From: CAIUGU01 sp965279735
GTDB taxonomy: Bacteria > Pseudomonadota > Gammaproteobacteria > Steroidobacterales > Steroidobacteraceae
Direction: 5' to 3'
Length of the DNA stretch: 64,000 bases
Assembly (NCBI GenBank): GCA_965279735.1
Contig: OZ257260.1
Location: 3,968,001 to 4,032,000, forward strand
Within the stretch, counting starts at the first letter, position 1, and every line of letters begins with the position of its first letter. Shown piece after piece: positions 17,048 through 26,661 of the stretch. The position numbers were made by a program, and so were the translations under genes. The notes under the pieces were generated by a model that saw nothing but the letters and a program-made list of their open reading frames with translations, made no database searches and was not told where the DNA came from.

Positions 17048-18025
17048 TCAGTCGACAAAGGTGGCATGCACGGCATCGACGATGCGTGCGACGCTCGGAA
17101 TGTAGTCGTGCTCGAGCTTGAAGTACGGCATCACCGTATCGTAGCCCGTGACGCGCTGGATGGGCGCCTGCAGATCGTACAACCCCTGTTCGGCCACGAT
17201 GGCGGCGATCTCGGCTCCCACTCCGCAATTGCGGGCAGCCTCATGCACGATGACAAGGCGGCCTGTGCGCGCGACTGATTCAAGAATCGCTTCACTGTCG
17301 ATCGGGCTGATTGTGGCAAGGTCGATCACTTCGGCGCTGATGCCTTCGGCTGCAAGCTGGGTGGCGGCCTTCAGCGTTTCGACCGTCATTGCGCCCCAGG
17401 TCACGATGGTGACGTCGGACCCTTCGCGCAGCAGGAAGCAGACATCGAGCGGGAGAGCCTTGCCGTCATCGGCGACTTCCTGCTTCGCATAGCGATAGAT
17501 GCGGACGGGTTCGAGGAACAGCACCGGGTCAGGATCGCGAATCGCCGCGAGCAACAGGCCGTAGGCACGCGCGGGTGTCGACGGACAGACGACGCGGATG
17601 CCCGGAATATGCGCGAACAGGGCTTCGACGCTTTCGGAGTGATGCTCCGGTGAGCGAATGCCGCCGCCATGAGGTGTCCGGATGACCACGGGGCAGGAAA
17701 GGCGGCCGCGGGTACGGTGACGCATGCGCGACATGTGATTCACGATCTGGTCGATCGCGGGATAGATGAAACCCATGAACTGGATTTCGGCGACCGGCTT
17801 CAAGCCCTGGGCGGCCATGCCGACGCACATGCCGGCGATCATGCCTTCGGCGAGCGGCGTGTCCTGCACGCGATCCGTCCCGAACCGCTGCTGGAGTCCT
17901 GCAGTCGCGCGGAACACGCCACCGTTCACGCCGATATCCTCACCCAGCACCACCACGTTCGGGTCGTGTTGCAGCTCCCAGGCGTGCGCCAGGGTGATCG
18001 CCTCGATCATCGTTATCTGCGCCAT
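17048..18025 (-). CDS. 2-oxoacid dehydrogenase E1 component, beta subunit
   Basis: A 325-residue transketolase-like beta subunit of a heterotetrameric E1. The N-terminus MAQITMIEAITLAHAWELQ is typical, followed by VVVLGEDIGVNGGVFRATAGL, the phosphate/ThDP region, RTPHGGGIRSPEHHSES and the C-terminal transketolase domain (DVTIVTWGAMTVETLKAA; DLATISPID). It works with the alpha subunit to decarboxylate a 2-oxo acid and acylate the E2 lipoyl arm. The ATG at 18023-18025 is 8 bases after the alpha stop; a longer in-frame extension would overlap that gene. Resembles BkdA2/PdhB; which complex is not certain. Confidence 0.93.
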   Translation of the reverse strand: MAQITMIEAITLAHAWELQHDPNVVVLGEDIGVNGGVFRATAGLQQRFGTDRVQDTPLAEGMIAGMCVGMAAQGLKPVAEIQFMGFIYPAIDQIVNHMSRMRHRTRGRLSCPVVIRTPHGGGIRSPEHHSESVEALFAHIPGIRVVCPSTPARAYGLLLAAIRDPDPVLFLEPVRIYRYAKQEVADDGKALPLDVCFLLREGSDVTIVTWGAMTVETLKAATQLAAEGISAEVIDLATISPIDSEAILESVARTGRLVIVHEAARNCGVGAEIAAIVAEQGLYDLQAPIQRVTGYDTVMPYFKLEHDYIPSVARIVDAVHATFVD

Positions 18026-18033
18026 GGCTGCGT

Positions 18034-19113
18034 TCAGTGCGAGCCTGAGCCGCTGTAACGACGCGCCAGCGCCTTCTGCACCGTGAGGCGCACAGGCTGA
18101 TGGGCGAATACGTAGTCGAACATGGAATCCGGTGGCTGCTTCTTGAGCGCCAGGAATTCCTGCACGGCGGCTTCCACTGCCTGCGTGCACTCGTTCTTGA
18201 GCGCGAGTTCATTCGTGTCTGTCCAGCCACAGTTGGCCATGAGAAAGGCGCGCGTGCGAAGCATGGGTTCAACCAGCCACGCGGCCTTGAGCTCAGCGTC
18301 CGGGCGATAGCGCGTCGCATCGTCGGCTGTGGTGTGATCGCTCAGCCGGTAAGTTAGGGCTTCGATCACCGTGGGGCCTTCGCCCCGACGGCCACGCTCC
18401 AGTGCCTGGGCAACTGTGTCGCGGACGGCGATCACGTCATTGCCATCGACCTGCACACCGGGAATGCCTGCGGCAATGGCCTTCTGGGCAAGCGTTGCGC
18501 AAGCCGTCTGCTGCTCGAGCGGAACGGAAATCGCCCAGCGGTTGTTCACCACCAGAAACACCACCGGCAGCTGCCGTGCTCCAGCCAGGTTCATGGCTTC
18601 ATAGAAGGCGCCTTCGGAAGTCCCACCGTCACCGACATAGGCGAGCGCGCAGCGCGGTTCCTTGCGGATCTTGTAGGCCATGGCTGCGCCTGCCGCGTGC
18701 AAGGTCTGCGAGCCGATGGGAACGCTCCACGGAAAATCATGGCGTGGCCCCGCAAAATCGTTGCCGCGTTCGTCGCCGCCCCAGTACGTCAGCGTTTCGA
18801 CCATCCGCACGCCTCGCCAGTATTGCGTGCCGATCTCGCGATAGACAGGCGCGATGCAGTCTTCCGGCCGCAATGCGGCGCCCGCTCCGACGTGGGTGGC
18901 TTCGTGCCCGAGACAGGAAGGGTAGGTCCCGAGTTTGCCGGTGCGCTGCAGGTTGACGGCCTTGGTGTCGAAGGTTCGGGCGAGCACCATCATCCGGTAC
19001 ATCTTCACCATCTCGTCGGCAGACGTCGCAAACGCAGGCAGGTCGGCGACAGGCTTGCCCGCAGGATCCAGCATCTGGATGTAGTGGATCCTGAACTCCG
19101 CGACAGCTTGCAA
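18034..19113 (-). CDS. 2-oxoacid dehydrogenase E1 component, alpha subunit
   Basis: A 359-residue alpha subunit. The thiamine diphosphate motif is clear: GDGGTSEGAFYEAMNLAG through VVNNRWAIS (GDG...NN). RTGKLGTYPSCLGHEATHVG is the substrate-channel region and YRLSDHTTADDATRYR the phosphorylation-loop region. The start is TTG at 19113 with GGGAGAAG six bases before it. It heads the E1alpha-E1beta-E2-gpmA operon. Sequence style (PSCLGHEA, SDHTTADD) is like branched-chain or broad-range 2-oxoacid complexes, but pyruvate is possible. Confidence 0.93.
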   Translation of the reverse strand: MQAVAEFRIHYIQMLDPAGKPVADLPAFATSADEMVKMYRMMVLARTFDTKAVNLQRTGKLGTYPSCLGHEATHVGAGAALRPEDCIAPVYREIGTQYWRGVRMVETLTYWGGDERGNDFAGPRHDFPWSVPIGSQTLHAAGAAMAYKIRKEPRCALAYVGDGGTSEGAFYEAMNLAGARQLPVVFLVVNNRWAISVPLEQQTACATLAQKAIAAGIPGVQVDGNDVIAVRDTVAQALERGRRGEGPTVIEALTYRLSDHTTADDATRYRPDAELKAAWLVEPMLRTRAFLMANCGWTDTNELALKNECTQAVEAAVQEFLALKKQPPDSMFDYVFAHQPVRLTVQKALARRYSGSGSH

Positions 19114-19256
19114 TGAATCTTCTCCCTTGGGGTGAGATGGACGGCCGGTCTTTCGATGGCGACCTGATCCGTCCGGCGGCTTCAGGGCTGCGCGCCGGCA
19201 GCATTATAACCATGCCGCCCCCGCTTGTTTTGCGGGTTTTCCGGCCTTGCAGCGGG

Positions 19257-20348
19257 TCAGGGTTTGTGGGGTCGGGCGAGATAGTCCTGCGACTGCATCT
19301 CGATCAGGCGGCTGCGGGTGCGCTCGAATTCGAAGGTGAGGCGCGAACCGCTGTAGAGGGTGGGCAGGGCCGCGTGCGCCGACACGATCAGCTTGACGCC
19401 GCGGTCGTAGAACTCGTCCACCAGGGCGATGAAGCGACGAGCCTGGTTTTCATGTTCGGCATCCAGAGGCGGAACATCGCTGACGAAAACCGTGTGATAG
19501 CAGCGGGCCAGTTCGATGTAGTCCGCCTGTCCGCGCGGTCCGTCGCATACCTGTCTGAAGTCGAACCAGATCACGTCTCCGGCCTGCCGCTTCGCATGCA
19601 GTTTGCGGTGTTCGATCAGGATCGTCTGGTCGGGCTGTCCCGCCTCGCCGGCAATCGCTTCGAACAGACTGCCGAGTCGGGCGTCGGTGTCAGGCGCCTT
19701 GGCGTCCAGCCAGGTGACTGCATGTTCCAGGAGGCGCAGGCGATGATCGGTACCGCCGTCCACGTGCAGGGCTTCCGTATGCTGCTCGAGCAGGCGGATC
19801 GCGGGCAGAAAGCGCGCGCGCTGCAGGCCATCCTTGTAGAGGCCGTCAGGAGGAACGTTCGAGGTGGCGACGAGCGTGACACCGCGACGAAACAGCCCGT
19901 CGAACAGCGTCCCGAGCAGCATGGCATCAGCGATATCGGAAACGAAAAGTTCATCGAAGCACAGGATGCGGGTGCGTTTCGCGATCCGCTCGGCGACGAT
20001 CTCCAGCGGGTCGGGTTGATCCTTCAGGCGCTGCAGATCGTCATGGACTGCCTGCATGAACCGATGGAAATGGCTGCGCTGCTTGTTCTTGAACGGCAGG
20101 CTGTGGAAGAACAGATCCATGAGCCAGGTCTTGCCGCGGCCGACGCCGCCCCACAGATACAGCCCGCGCTCCGTCACAAGCGGGCGCCGGCCGGACAGCA
20201 GTCCGCTCAGGAAGCCCGGACTGCGGCGATTCGCGAGCAGGCGGGTGCGCAAATCGTCGAGCTTTGCCACGGCTGCAAGCTGGGCCGCATCTGATCGATG
20301 TCCCAGGCGCACGGTTTCCCGGTCGTAGAGTTCGCGGACGGCGGTCAC
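19257..20348 (-). CDS. zapE: Cell division protein ZapE (AFG1-like ATPase)
   Basis: A 363-residue AFG1/ZapE P-loop ATPase. The Walker A motif GGVGRGKT is at residues 67-74 and Walker B is ILCFDELFVSDIADAM; sensor region LVATSNVPPDGLYKDGLQR follows. ZapE acts at the division ring, affecting FtsZ bundling under stress or low oxygen. The GTG start overlaps the ETF-quinone oxidoreductase stop by four bases, so it is co-translated with that gene, an unusual partner. Confidence 0.94.
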   Translation of the reverse strand: MTAVRELYDRETVRLGHRSDAAQLAAVAKLDDLRTRLLANRRSPGFLSGLLSGRRPLVTERGLYLWGGVGRGKTWLMDLFFHSLPFKNKQRSHFHRFMQAVHDDLQRLKDQPDPLEIVAERIAKRTRILCFDELFVSDIADAMLLGTLFDGLFRRGVTLVATSNVPPDGLYKDGLQRARFLPAIRLLEQHTEALHVDGGTDHRLRLLEHAVTWLDAKAPDTDARLGSLFEAIAGEAGQPDQTILIEHRKLHAKRQAGDVIWFDFRQVCDGPRGQADYIELARCYHTVFVSDVPPLDAEHENQARRFIALVDEFYDRGVKLIVSAHAALPTLYSGSRLTFEFERTRSRLIEMQSQDYLARPHKP

Positions 20349-21943
20349 AGGTTCTGGTAGTTCGGACCGGACCCGCCTTCAGGCGTCGTCCACGTGATGA
20401 TCTCGTAAGGATCCTTGATGTCGCACGCCTTGCAGTGCACGCAGTTTGCTGCGTTGATCTGCAGGCGGCGCTCGGCACCTTCCCCCACCATTTCATAGAC
20501 GCCCGCCGGACAGAAATTCTGGCAGGGATTGCCGAACTCCACCGTGCAGCGCGTCGTGCAGATGGACTGGTCGGCGACCTTGAGATGCACGGGCTGGCTT
20601 TCATCATGTGCATTGCCCGCAAAGAACACGGAGGAGACACGGTCGCGAGGGGGCAGCGTGCGCGTCGTCCATTGCCGGTCCGGTGCTTCGTAAGCGGCAA
20701 GCTTTTCAAGCTGCGCGAAGTCCGCCTTGTTGGCCCAGGTCCATGGAAGCTTTCCCGCGGTGATTGTTTCAAGCGCGCCATTGATGATTCCGCCCCAGAG
20801 ACCGAGCTTGAAACCCGGTTTGATGTTGCGGACTTTATGGAGCTCGCGTCCGCCGGGCGAGCGACGCCATTGCGCATCGAAGCCAACGCTTGAGCCGGTT
20901 GCATGCGCATGGTCTGCGGCAGTGACGCCTGACCGGATCGCCTGGTGGATGCCCTTGATCTTGGGCACATTCAGCGTGCCGCCCGCATCACCGATCAGCA
21001 AAGCACCCGGCATTTCAAGCTTTGGCAGCGATTGCCAGCCCCCTGCGGCGATGGTTCTCGCACCCGCAGAGAGTATTTCGCCGCCTTCGAGCAACGGACG
21101 CACCGTCGGATGATTCTTGAACTGCTGGAACGCCTCGAAGGGCTTGAAGCGGGGATCGCGATAGTCGAGTCCCACTACGTAACCGACATATACGCGGTCG
21201 TTGTCGAGGTGGTAGAGAAAACTGCCACCGTAAGTGCCCGAGTCCACTGGCCAACCGACCGTGTGCTGAATGAAGCCGGACTGGACTCTTCCCGCAGGCA
21301 ATTGCCACATCTCTTTGAGGCCCAGCCCGAACGTGGGTGGTGAGGCGTGTGCATCGAGCTTGAAGCGCTTGATGAGCTGTTTCGAGATTGAACCGCGGCA
21401 CCCTTCGGCCAGCACGGTGAGTGGCGCATGAATTTCCACTCCCGGCGTGTAGTTCGGTCCGGGCGAGCCATCATGATTCAGGCCTGCATCGCCGATGCGA
21501 ACGCCTTTGACGGCACCACTTTCATCGAACAGCGCTTCCGCCGCCGCGAACCCCGGAAAGACATCGATACCCAGTGCTTCAGCCTGCGTCGCCAGCCACG
21601 CAGTGAGCTGTCCCAGCGACACAATGAAGTTGCCGTGATTGTTCATCTGCGGCGGCGTCGGCAGGCGGAGGGAGCGCTTCGCCGTGAGCAGCAGGAACTC
21701 ATCGCGCGTGGCGGGAACCTTCATGCCTGGATAGCTCTCTCGCCAGGCTGGCAACAGCTCCTCCAGCGGCCCGGGTTCGAGGACCGCACCCGAGAGTGAA
21801 TGAGCCCCGATCGCCGCGCCTTTTTCAAGAATGCAGATGCTCCTGTCGGGAGCGAGCTGCTTCAACCGGATCGCGAACGCGAGCCCCGCGGGTCCACCTC
21901 CGACCACGACGACGTCATACGGCATGACCTCCCGATCGGTCAT
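20345..21943 (-). CDS. Electron transfer flavoprotein-ubiquinone oxidoreductase
   Basis: A 532-residue ETF-QO. The FAD-binding motif VVVGGGPAGLAFAIRLKQL is at the N-terminus, GAHSLSGAVLEP follows, and the C-terminal 4Fe-4S domain has the ligands in CTVEFGNPCQNFCPAGVYE and NCVHCKACDIKDPYEIITW. The enzyme takes electrons from ETF (encoded here at 29.7-31.4 kb) and reduces ubiquinone at the inner membrane during fatty-acid and amino-acid oxidation. Its ATG overlaps the stop of the upstream M16 gene (ATGA), and its stop overlaps the zapE start. Confidence 0.96.
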   Translation of the reverse strand: MTDREVMPYDVVVVGGGPAGLAFAIRLKQLAPDRSICILEKGAAIGAHSLSGAVLEPGPLEELLPAWRESYPGMKVPATRDEFLLLTAKRSLRLPTPPQMNNHGNFIVSLGQLTAWLATQAEALGIDVFPGFAAAEALFDESGAVKGVRIGDAGLNHDGSPGPNYTPGVEIHAPLTVLAEGCRGSISKQLIKRFKLDAHASPPTFGLGLKEMWQLPAGRVQSGFIQHTVGWPVDSGTYGGSFLYHLDNDRVYVGYVVGLDYRDPRFKPFEAFQQFKNHPTVRPLLEGGEILSAGARTIAAGGWQSLPKLEMPGALLIGDAGGTLNVPKIKGIHQAIRSGVTAADHAHATGSSVGFDAQWRRSPGGRELHKVRNIKPGFKLGLWGGIINGALETITAGKLPWTWANKADFAQLEKLAAYEAPDRQWTTRTLPPRDRVSSVFFAGNAHDESQPVHLKVADQSICTTRCTVEFGNPCQNFCPAGVYEMVGEGAERRLQINAANCVHCKACDIKDPYEIITWTTPEGGSGPNYQNL

Positions 21944-23349
21944 TCCAGCGACAAGCCCTTCAACTGTGGCACGGCTTCAAGCTGCGGCCGCACTGTCGCA
22001 GCATCGCCGACCACCACCAGAGTCGATTCCTGCATCCGCAGCTGATCGCGGGCCGCGGCACTGACCTGTTCGGGCGTCACGGCATAGAGACGAGCGATCC
22101 ACGTTGTCAGCCAGTCGGCCGGCAACCCGTGCAGGTTCATGAAACTGAGCTGGCCGATCAGGCCGCCACGGGTGGCATTGCCCATCACGAAGAGGCCGTT
22201 GCGGTAACTCTTGACGATATCGAGTTCGGCAGCCGTCGGCGGTTCCTTTTGCAGTCTTTCGATCTCCTTGAAGATCTCGGTGATGGCAGGGCCCGTCGAT
22301 GCAGTCGTGACATCCGCACTCTCGGTCCACAGCGAATCACGGTAGCGGGCGGACACCGAACTGCTCGGTGAATAGGCCCAGCCCTTGTCTTCACGCAGAT
22401 TGGTCGTGATGCGCGATGTGATCGAACCGCCCAGCAGTGTGTTCGTCACTGACAGCGGCATGAATTCAGGATGATCCGGCGAGATCACCGGCACCCCAAG
22501 CCTGATCGTCGATTGCGGCGCGCCGGGCCGATCGATGAGCTTCGCCTGCAGACGTCGTGCGGCTTGCGGAGGATTCGTCACCGGCTCGGGTCCTCGCGGC
22601 CAATCGGCAAATGCAGCCGTAAGGGCTGTCTTGAGCGCGGCACGATCGAAACGCCCGGCCACGTAGACATGAGTACGCGCCGCACCGAAGTTGGCGGTGT
22701 AGAACCGTCGCACATCCTCGATCGTATAGGCAGAAAGCTGGGCTTCCGTCGGTAGCGTCTGGCCGAAGGGGTGATCGCCATACACCAGTTTCGCGAAAGC
22801 GGTGCCTGCCTGCGATCCGGGCTGCGAACGGTTTACGCTGAGGTTGCGTAAATAGTTCTGCTGTATACGCGGCAGTTCGCTGGCGGGCAGCAACGGTTCG
22901 CGCAGTACTTCCGCGAGCAGCTGCACTGCATCGGGCAGCGCTTCGGACAGCACGTCGAGACTTAAAGTGGCTTCATCGGCACCCACGCCGATGCCGAGCC
23001 CACCGCCCATCCGCGCGGCCGCAGTCGAAAGCTCTTCCGCAGAACGCTTGCGCGTTCCTTCTTTCATCATGTCGCCGACGATATCGGGCAGCCAGACCTG
23101 TGTCCCCTGGTTCGCACTGCCAGCGCGAACGACGACGAGGATGGTTGCCTTGGGCACGGCGCCGAATTCTACGATGGTGGTTTTGAGCCCGTTGGCGAAC
23201 TCGCCTTGCTCCGGTGTAGGCAGCTGCATGGGCCGGGGCGCCGACGGAGCAGGTGGCGCTTCAGCAGCTTGCACCAGCGCGAAAGGCAGAAGAGAAAATG
23301 CGAGCATGAGGCTCGCATTCCGCAACGATGCGAAGTGTCCGTGACTCAT
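21940..23349 (-). CDS. M16 family protein lacking the zinc site (non-catalytic partner)
   Basis: A 469-residue exported M16-fold protein (signal peptide ending VQAAE). The HxxEH zinc motif is absent: the corresponding helix reads LPDIVGDMMKEGT. The second-half features of M16 proteins remain (YGDHPFGQTLPTEAQLSAY; GSITSRITTNLREDKGWAYS with the R/Y substrate-binding pair). In bacterial M16B proteases one subunit carries zinc and the other helps bind substrate. It overlaps by four bases with the catalytic subunit gene upstream, supporting a heterodimer. Confidence 0.92.
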   Translation of the reverse strand: MSHGHFASLRNASLMLAFSLLPFALVQAAEAPPAPSAPRPMQLPTPEQGEFANGLKTTIVEFGAVPKATILVVVRAGSANQGTQVWLPDIVGDMMKEGTRKRSAEELSTAAARMGGGLGIGVGADEATLSLDVLSEALPDAVQLLAEVLREPLLPASELPRIQQNYLRNLSVNRSQPGSQAGTAFAKLVYGDHPFGQTLPTEAQLSAYTIEDVRRFYTANFGAARTHVYVAGRFDRAALKTALTAAFADWPRGPEPVTNPPQAARRLQAKLIDRPGAPQSTIRLGVPVISPDHPEFMPLSVTNTLLGGSITSRITTNLREDKGWAYSPSSSVSARYRDSLWTESADVTTASTGPAITEIFKEIERLQKEPPTAAELDIVKSYRNGLFVMGNATRGGLIGQLSFMNLHGLPADWLTTWIARLYAVTPEQVSAAARDQLRMQESTLVVVGDAATVRPQLEAVPQLKGLSLE

Positions 23350-24761
23350 GGTGACACTCCCGTCGCAGGAGGTTGTGCGGCTCCGGGAAAGATCTGGAAG
23401 ACAGTGCGATTGGCAGGGCGCAAGTAGCGTTGGGCGGTGGTGAGCATCAGTTCCGGCGTCACACGGGCGAACTCGGCCTCGATCTGGTTGATGCGTCCGG
23501 GGTTGTCATCGAACAACGCGAAGCATGCGAGCAGATCGGCCAGCCCCAAGCGCGTACCGCCGCCCACCAGGTCATAAAGCGAAGAACGGATCTGCGTGCG
23601 GGCGCGATCCAGTTCTGCCTGCGTCACCGGTTCGCGCGTAATGCGATCGATGTTGGCATCGAAGGCCTCCAGTATTTCCGCTTCGGTATGCACGGGATCG
23701 TGGATCAATGCAGCGGTCCACAGCATGGGGCCGCTGTAGTTGAACATGTTGCCGAGCAGGTTGATGCCGCCTGAAATGTCGTCGGTCAGGCCACGCTTCT
23801 GGACAATATCCTGGTGCAGACGCGAATCGTCGCCTTGCAACAGCACCTCATCGAGCAGGCCGAACGCAAAGTGTTCCGGCGTCCAGCGGTCGGGAACATG
23901 ATAGGCAAGGGCCAGGGCGGGGCGGGGAACCAGCGGATCCGTGCGGCTCGCATGGCGCTCCGCGACCTGTTCGGGTTCCTTGAGATCCGGCGTGGCCGGT
24001 GTCGGTCGGGAAGCGATCGGGCCGAAATATTTCTCGATCCACGCGCGTGCTGCACCCGGTTCAAAATCGCCAACGACCACCAGAGCCGCATTGTTCGGCG
24101 TGTAGTAGGTATTGAAGAAATCCCGGACGTCCTGCAGCGTGGCAGCATCGAGATGCTCGAGATCGCCGTAGAAGTTGTGGGCGTTGTACCAGTTCTGGTT
24201 CGCATACTGCGGCACGTCGAGCCACGGAAAACCGCCGTAAGGCCGATTGAGTACGTTCACCCGTACTTCACTTTTCACCACGCCTTTCTGGTTGGTGAGA
24301 TTCTCTTCCGTAATGTCGAGGCTGCGCATCCGGTCCGCTTCTGCCCACAGAAGCGTTTCAACTGCGTTCGACGGGAAGGCTGCGTAGTAGTTGGTGAAAT
24401 CGAAGCGCGTCGATCCGTTGAGCGTTCCACCCATGCTCTGCACCAGCCGGAAGAACTCGTTCTTGCCGAGATTGGCAGAGCCCTGGAACATCATGTGTTC
24501 GAACAGGTGGGCAAAGCCGGTGCGATCACGGGGCTCGATGCGGAATCCGATGTTGTAGTAAACGGCAACCGTTGCGACGGGCACCGAATGGTCTTCGGAC
24601 AGGACGACCTTCAGGCCATTTGCGAGTTTGTAGTACTCGATCGGAACCTTGAGTCCTGCAGGTTGGGCCGCGGCAATTGCGCCGCTCTGCGGGACGGGGG
24701 TGCTGCAGCCAGTCGCCAGACAGGCCAGTGCGAGAAGGGCAGCTGCTATACCTCGTCGCAT
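23346..24761 (-). CDS. M16 zinc peptidase, catalytic subunit, lipoprotein
   Basis: A 471-residue M16B (pitrilysin-like) metallopeptidase. HLFEHMMFQGS holds the inverted zinc motif HxxEH, and the third ligand is a glutamate downstream in VETLLWAEADRM. A lipoprotein signal (ALLALACLATGC) places it in the periplasm, membrane-attached. The ATG at 24761 is preferred because GGAG lies six bases before it; an in-frame ATG at 24773 has no clear ribosome site. It probably degrades peptides in the envelope together with the zinc-less partner. Confidence 0.93.
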   Translation of the reverse strand: MRRGIAAALLALACLATGCSTPVPQSGAIAAAQPAGLKVPIEYYKLANGLKVVLSEDHSVPVATVAVYYNIGFRIEPRDRTGFAHLFEHMMFQGSANLGKNEFFRLVQSMGGTLNGSTRFDFTNYYAAFPSNAVETLLWAEADRMRSLDITEENLTNQKGVVKSEVRVNVLNRPYGGFPWLDVPQYANQNWYNAHNFYGDLEHLDAATLQDVRDFFNTYYTPNNAALVVVGDFEPGAARAWIEKYFGPIASRPTPATPDLKEPEQVAERHASRTDPLVPRPALALAYHVPDRWTPEHFAFGLLDEVLLQGDDSRLHQDIVQKRGLTDDISGGINLLGNMFNYSGPMLWTAALIHDPVHTEAEILEAFDANIDRITREPVTQAELDRARTQIRSSLYDLVGGGTRLGLADLLACFALFDDNPGRINQIEAEFARVTPELMLTTAQRYLRPANRTVFQIFPGAAQPPATGVSP

Positions 24762-24847
24762 CGGCTTCTCCATTGCGGTCTCAAGCGGGGAGCCGCAGTA
24801 GACCACAGCGGCGTCGCAGGAGTGAAGCAGCCCAAACAACCCCGGGA

Positions 24848-25609
24848 CTAGATCCTCAGTCCGCCGTCGATCTCGATCGTGCGGCCGGTGAAGAAGTCGT
24901 TTTCGGCGATGAAGATGGCGGCATGGGCAATTTCCTCTGCCTCACCCAGGCGCTTCAGCGGTACGGGTGCAATCGCCTTTTCGAGAATCTCGGGTTTCAT
25001 CGCACTCAGGATTTCAGTGCGAGTGAAGCCCGGGGCAATGCTGGCGCTGCGAATGCCATAGCGCGCCAGCTCTTTCGCCCAGGTCACGCTCATGGCGGCG
25101 ACGCCCGCCTTGGCAGCCGTGTAATTGGTCTGCCCGACGTTGCCCGCGCGGGAAATGCTCGAGATATTGATGATTGCGCCGCCTTGCGCCAGGGTGATCA
25201 TGCGTTCGGCCGCTTCGCGGGCACACAGGAAGACTCCTGTCAGGTTCACGCCGATGACGGCCTGCCACTGATCCAGCGTCATCTTCGAGACGACTTTGCC
25301 TTCCTGTGCCTTGACGAGCAGGCCATCGCGCGTGATGCCGGCATTGTTGACGAGGACATCGAGCCGGCCGAAATCGTTGACGACTGCAGTGAAAGCGGCG
25401 ATGACCTGCGCTTCGTCCGAAACATTGCAGAGATAGCGTTCCGCGCGGACGCCGGCGGCGGCGCAAAGCGACTTGGTTTCGTCGAGGTCGGCCGGGTTCA
25501 TGTCCAGCAGCGCGATATTGGCGCCTTTCCCCGCGAAAGCGAGGGCCATTGCACGGCCGATTCCCTTGCCTGCACCCGTGATTGCCACCAGTTTCGACTG
25601 CAACAGCAT
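24848..25609 (-). CDS. Short-chain dehydrogenase/reductase, FabG-like
   Basis: A 253-residue classical SDR. TGAGKGIGRAMA is the NAD(P)-binding loop, NNAG stabilises the core, and the catalytic residues are Ser in INISSISRAG, Tyr and Lys in YTAAKAG. C-terminal PLKRLGEAEEIAHAAIFIAEND and GRTIEIDGGLRI are typical of FabG. It may reduce 3-oxoacyl groups in fatty acid metabolism or another alcohol/ketone. The ATG at 25609 follows an AAGG site at seven bases; a GTG three codons upstream is less likely. Confidence 0.92.
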   Translation of the reverse strand: MLLQSKLVAITGAGKGIGRAMALAFAGKGANIALLDMNPADLDETKSLCAAAGVRAERYLCNVSDEAQVIAAFTAVVNDFGRLDVLVNNAGITRDGLLVKAQEGKVVSKMTLDQWQAVIGVNLTGVFLCAREAAERMITLAQGGAIINISSISRAGNVGQTNYTAAKAGVAAMSVTWAKELARYGIRSASIAPGFTRTEILSAMKPEILEKAIAPVPLKRLGEAEEIAHAAIFIAENDFFTGRTIEIDGGLRI

Positions 25610-25736
25610 GCGGTACACCTTGGCTTCGCCCGGCCGACAGACGACCGCGTTTGATCAGGACAGGTTGTAAAAAAGAGTCACTTGGGACCCATTGCGCGCA
25701 AGATGTTAGCTGGTCTTTGTGCGGCGCACAAAGAAA

Positions 25737-26513
25737 TTAGCGGGAAGTGTGCGGGGCTTCTGACCCGGCAGGTGTCCTGGCCTCCAGGTCCGGTTCGCTC
25801 AGCGCCGAAAGAATCCTGGACCTGGCCGAATCCCGGAGCAGGGCCGCAGCGGCATTCAAGTCATCTCCTTCCGGCAGGGGCAGGACCGACAGAATCTCGA
25901 CTTCGATCCGGCCCGCTCGCGGCCAGATGCTGCCCGCCGGCAAATTGTGCCGTGCCCCCTGGATCGCGACGGCCACGATCGGCATGGCGGTTCGCGCGGC
26001 GATGACGAACGCGCCGATATGAAACCGAGCGATTCCCACCTGTTCGGTGAAGGTTCCTTCAGGGAAGAACGCGAGTGATTGCCCACCCGAGGCGGCCCGC
26101 AGCAGGCGTCGGGCATCCATGCCTCCGCTGTGTCGGTTGACCCGGTCGACGAATTCCGAGCCGATCCGCCGCAGCAATGCTCCTGCAAGGGGGACGCGTA
26201 CCATCTCCTTCTTGATGACGAAGCAGAAGTGCGCGGGCAGGGCGGCCTTCAGGATGACCCCGTCGAGATAGCTCGAGTGATTCGCCACGACCACACAAGG
26301 CTGGTCCGGCAGCAGATGGAGGCCCGAGACCCGGAGCGGCATGCCTGCCAGTGGCAGGAAGGTCCGCGCGGTCTGGCGGGCAATTGCGCGGCGAGCCTTG
26401 AGGCCGGGGACGATCAGCACCAGGACGAGGGTCAGGGAGCTCAACGCAACGAACACCGTCCAGACGAACAGACCGTATACGCATCGAGCCAGTCTTCCGA
26501 GCGTCCTTCTCAT
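25737..26513 (-). CDS. 1-acyl-glycerol-3-phosphate acyltransferase family protein
   Basis: A 258-residue PlsC-like enzyme. The N-terminal membrane helix (YGLFVWTVFVALSSLTLVLVL) is followed by the catalytic NHSSYLDG (Hx4D) and the FFPEGTF substrate motif. It likely acylates lysophosphatidic acid or a related lysolipid at the inner membrane. It is divergent from xerD, with 148 bases between the starts. A perfect 8-bp hairpin (25715-25733) lies just after its stop. Confidence 0.91.
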   Translation of the reverse strand: MRRTLGRLARCVYGLFVWTVFVALSSLTLVLVLIVPGLKARRAIARQTARTFLPLAGMPLRVSGLHLLPDQPCVVVANHSSYLDGVILKAALPAHFCFVIKKEMVRVPLAGALLRRIGSEFVDRVNRHSGGMDARRLLRAASGGQSLAFFPEGTFTEQVGIARFHIGAFVIAARTAMPIVAVAIQGARHNLPAGSIWPRAGRIEVEILSVLPLPEGDDLNAAAALLRDSARSRILSALSEPDLEARTPAGSEAPHTSR

Positions 26514-26661
26514 GCGGACATCAATGGCTGGTTGAGCGGGAATTGCGGGGTTTTCGAAGGCGGCGACATTCTGTGAACTGGTTCTCTTTATGTTAATAGA
26601 CGGAACGTTCTGTGAGAGCTGTCACGCCCCCGAACTCGAGGCCGTCAGCATACTTTCCCTA

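Noticed and set aside
25715..25733. Hairpin after the acyltransferase gene as an intrinsic terminator
   Set aside because: The 8-bp stem is perfect but no T-run follows on the minus strand.
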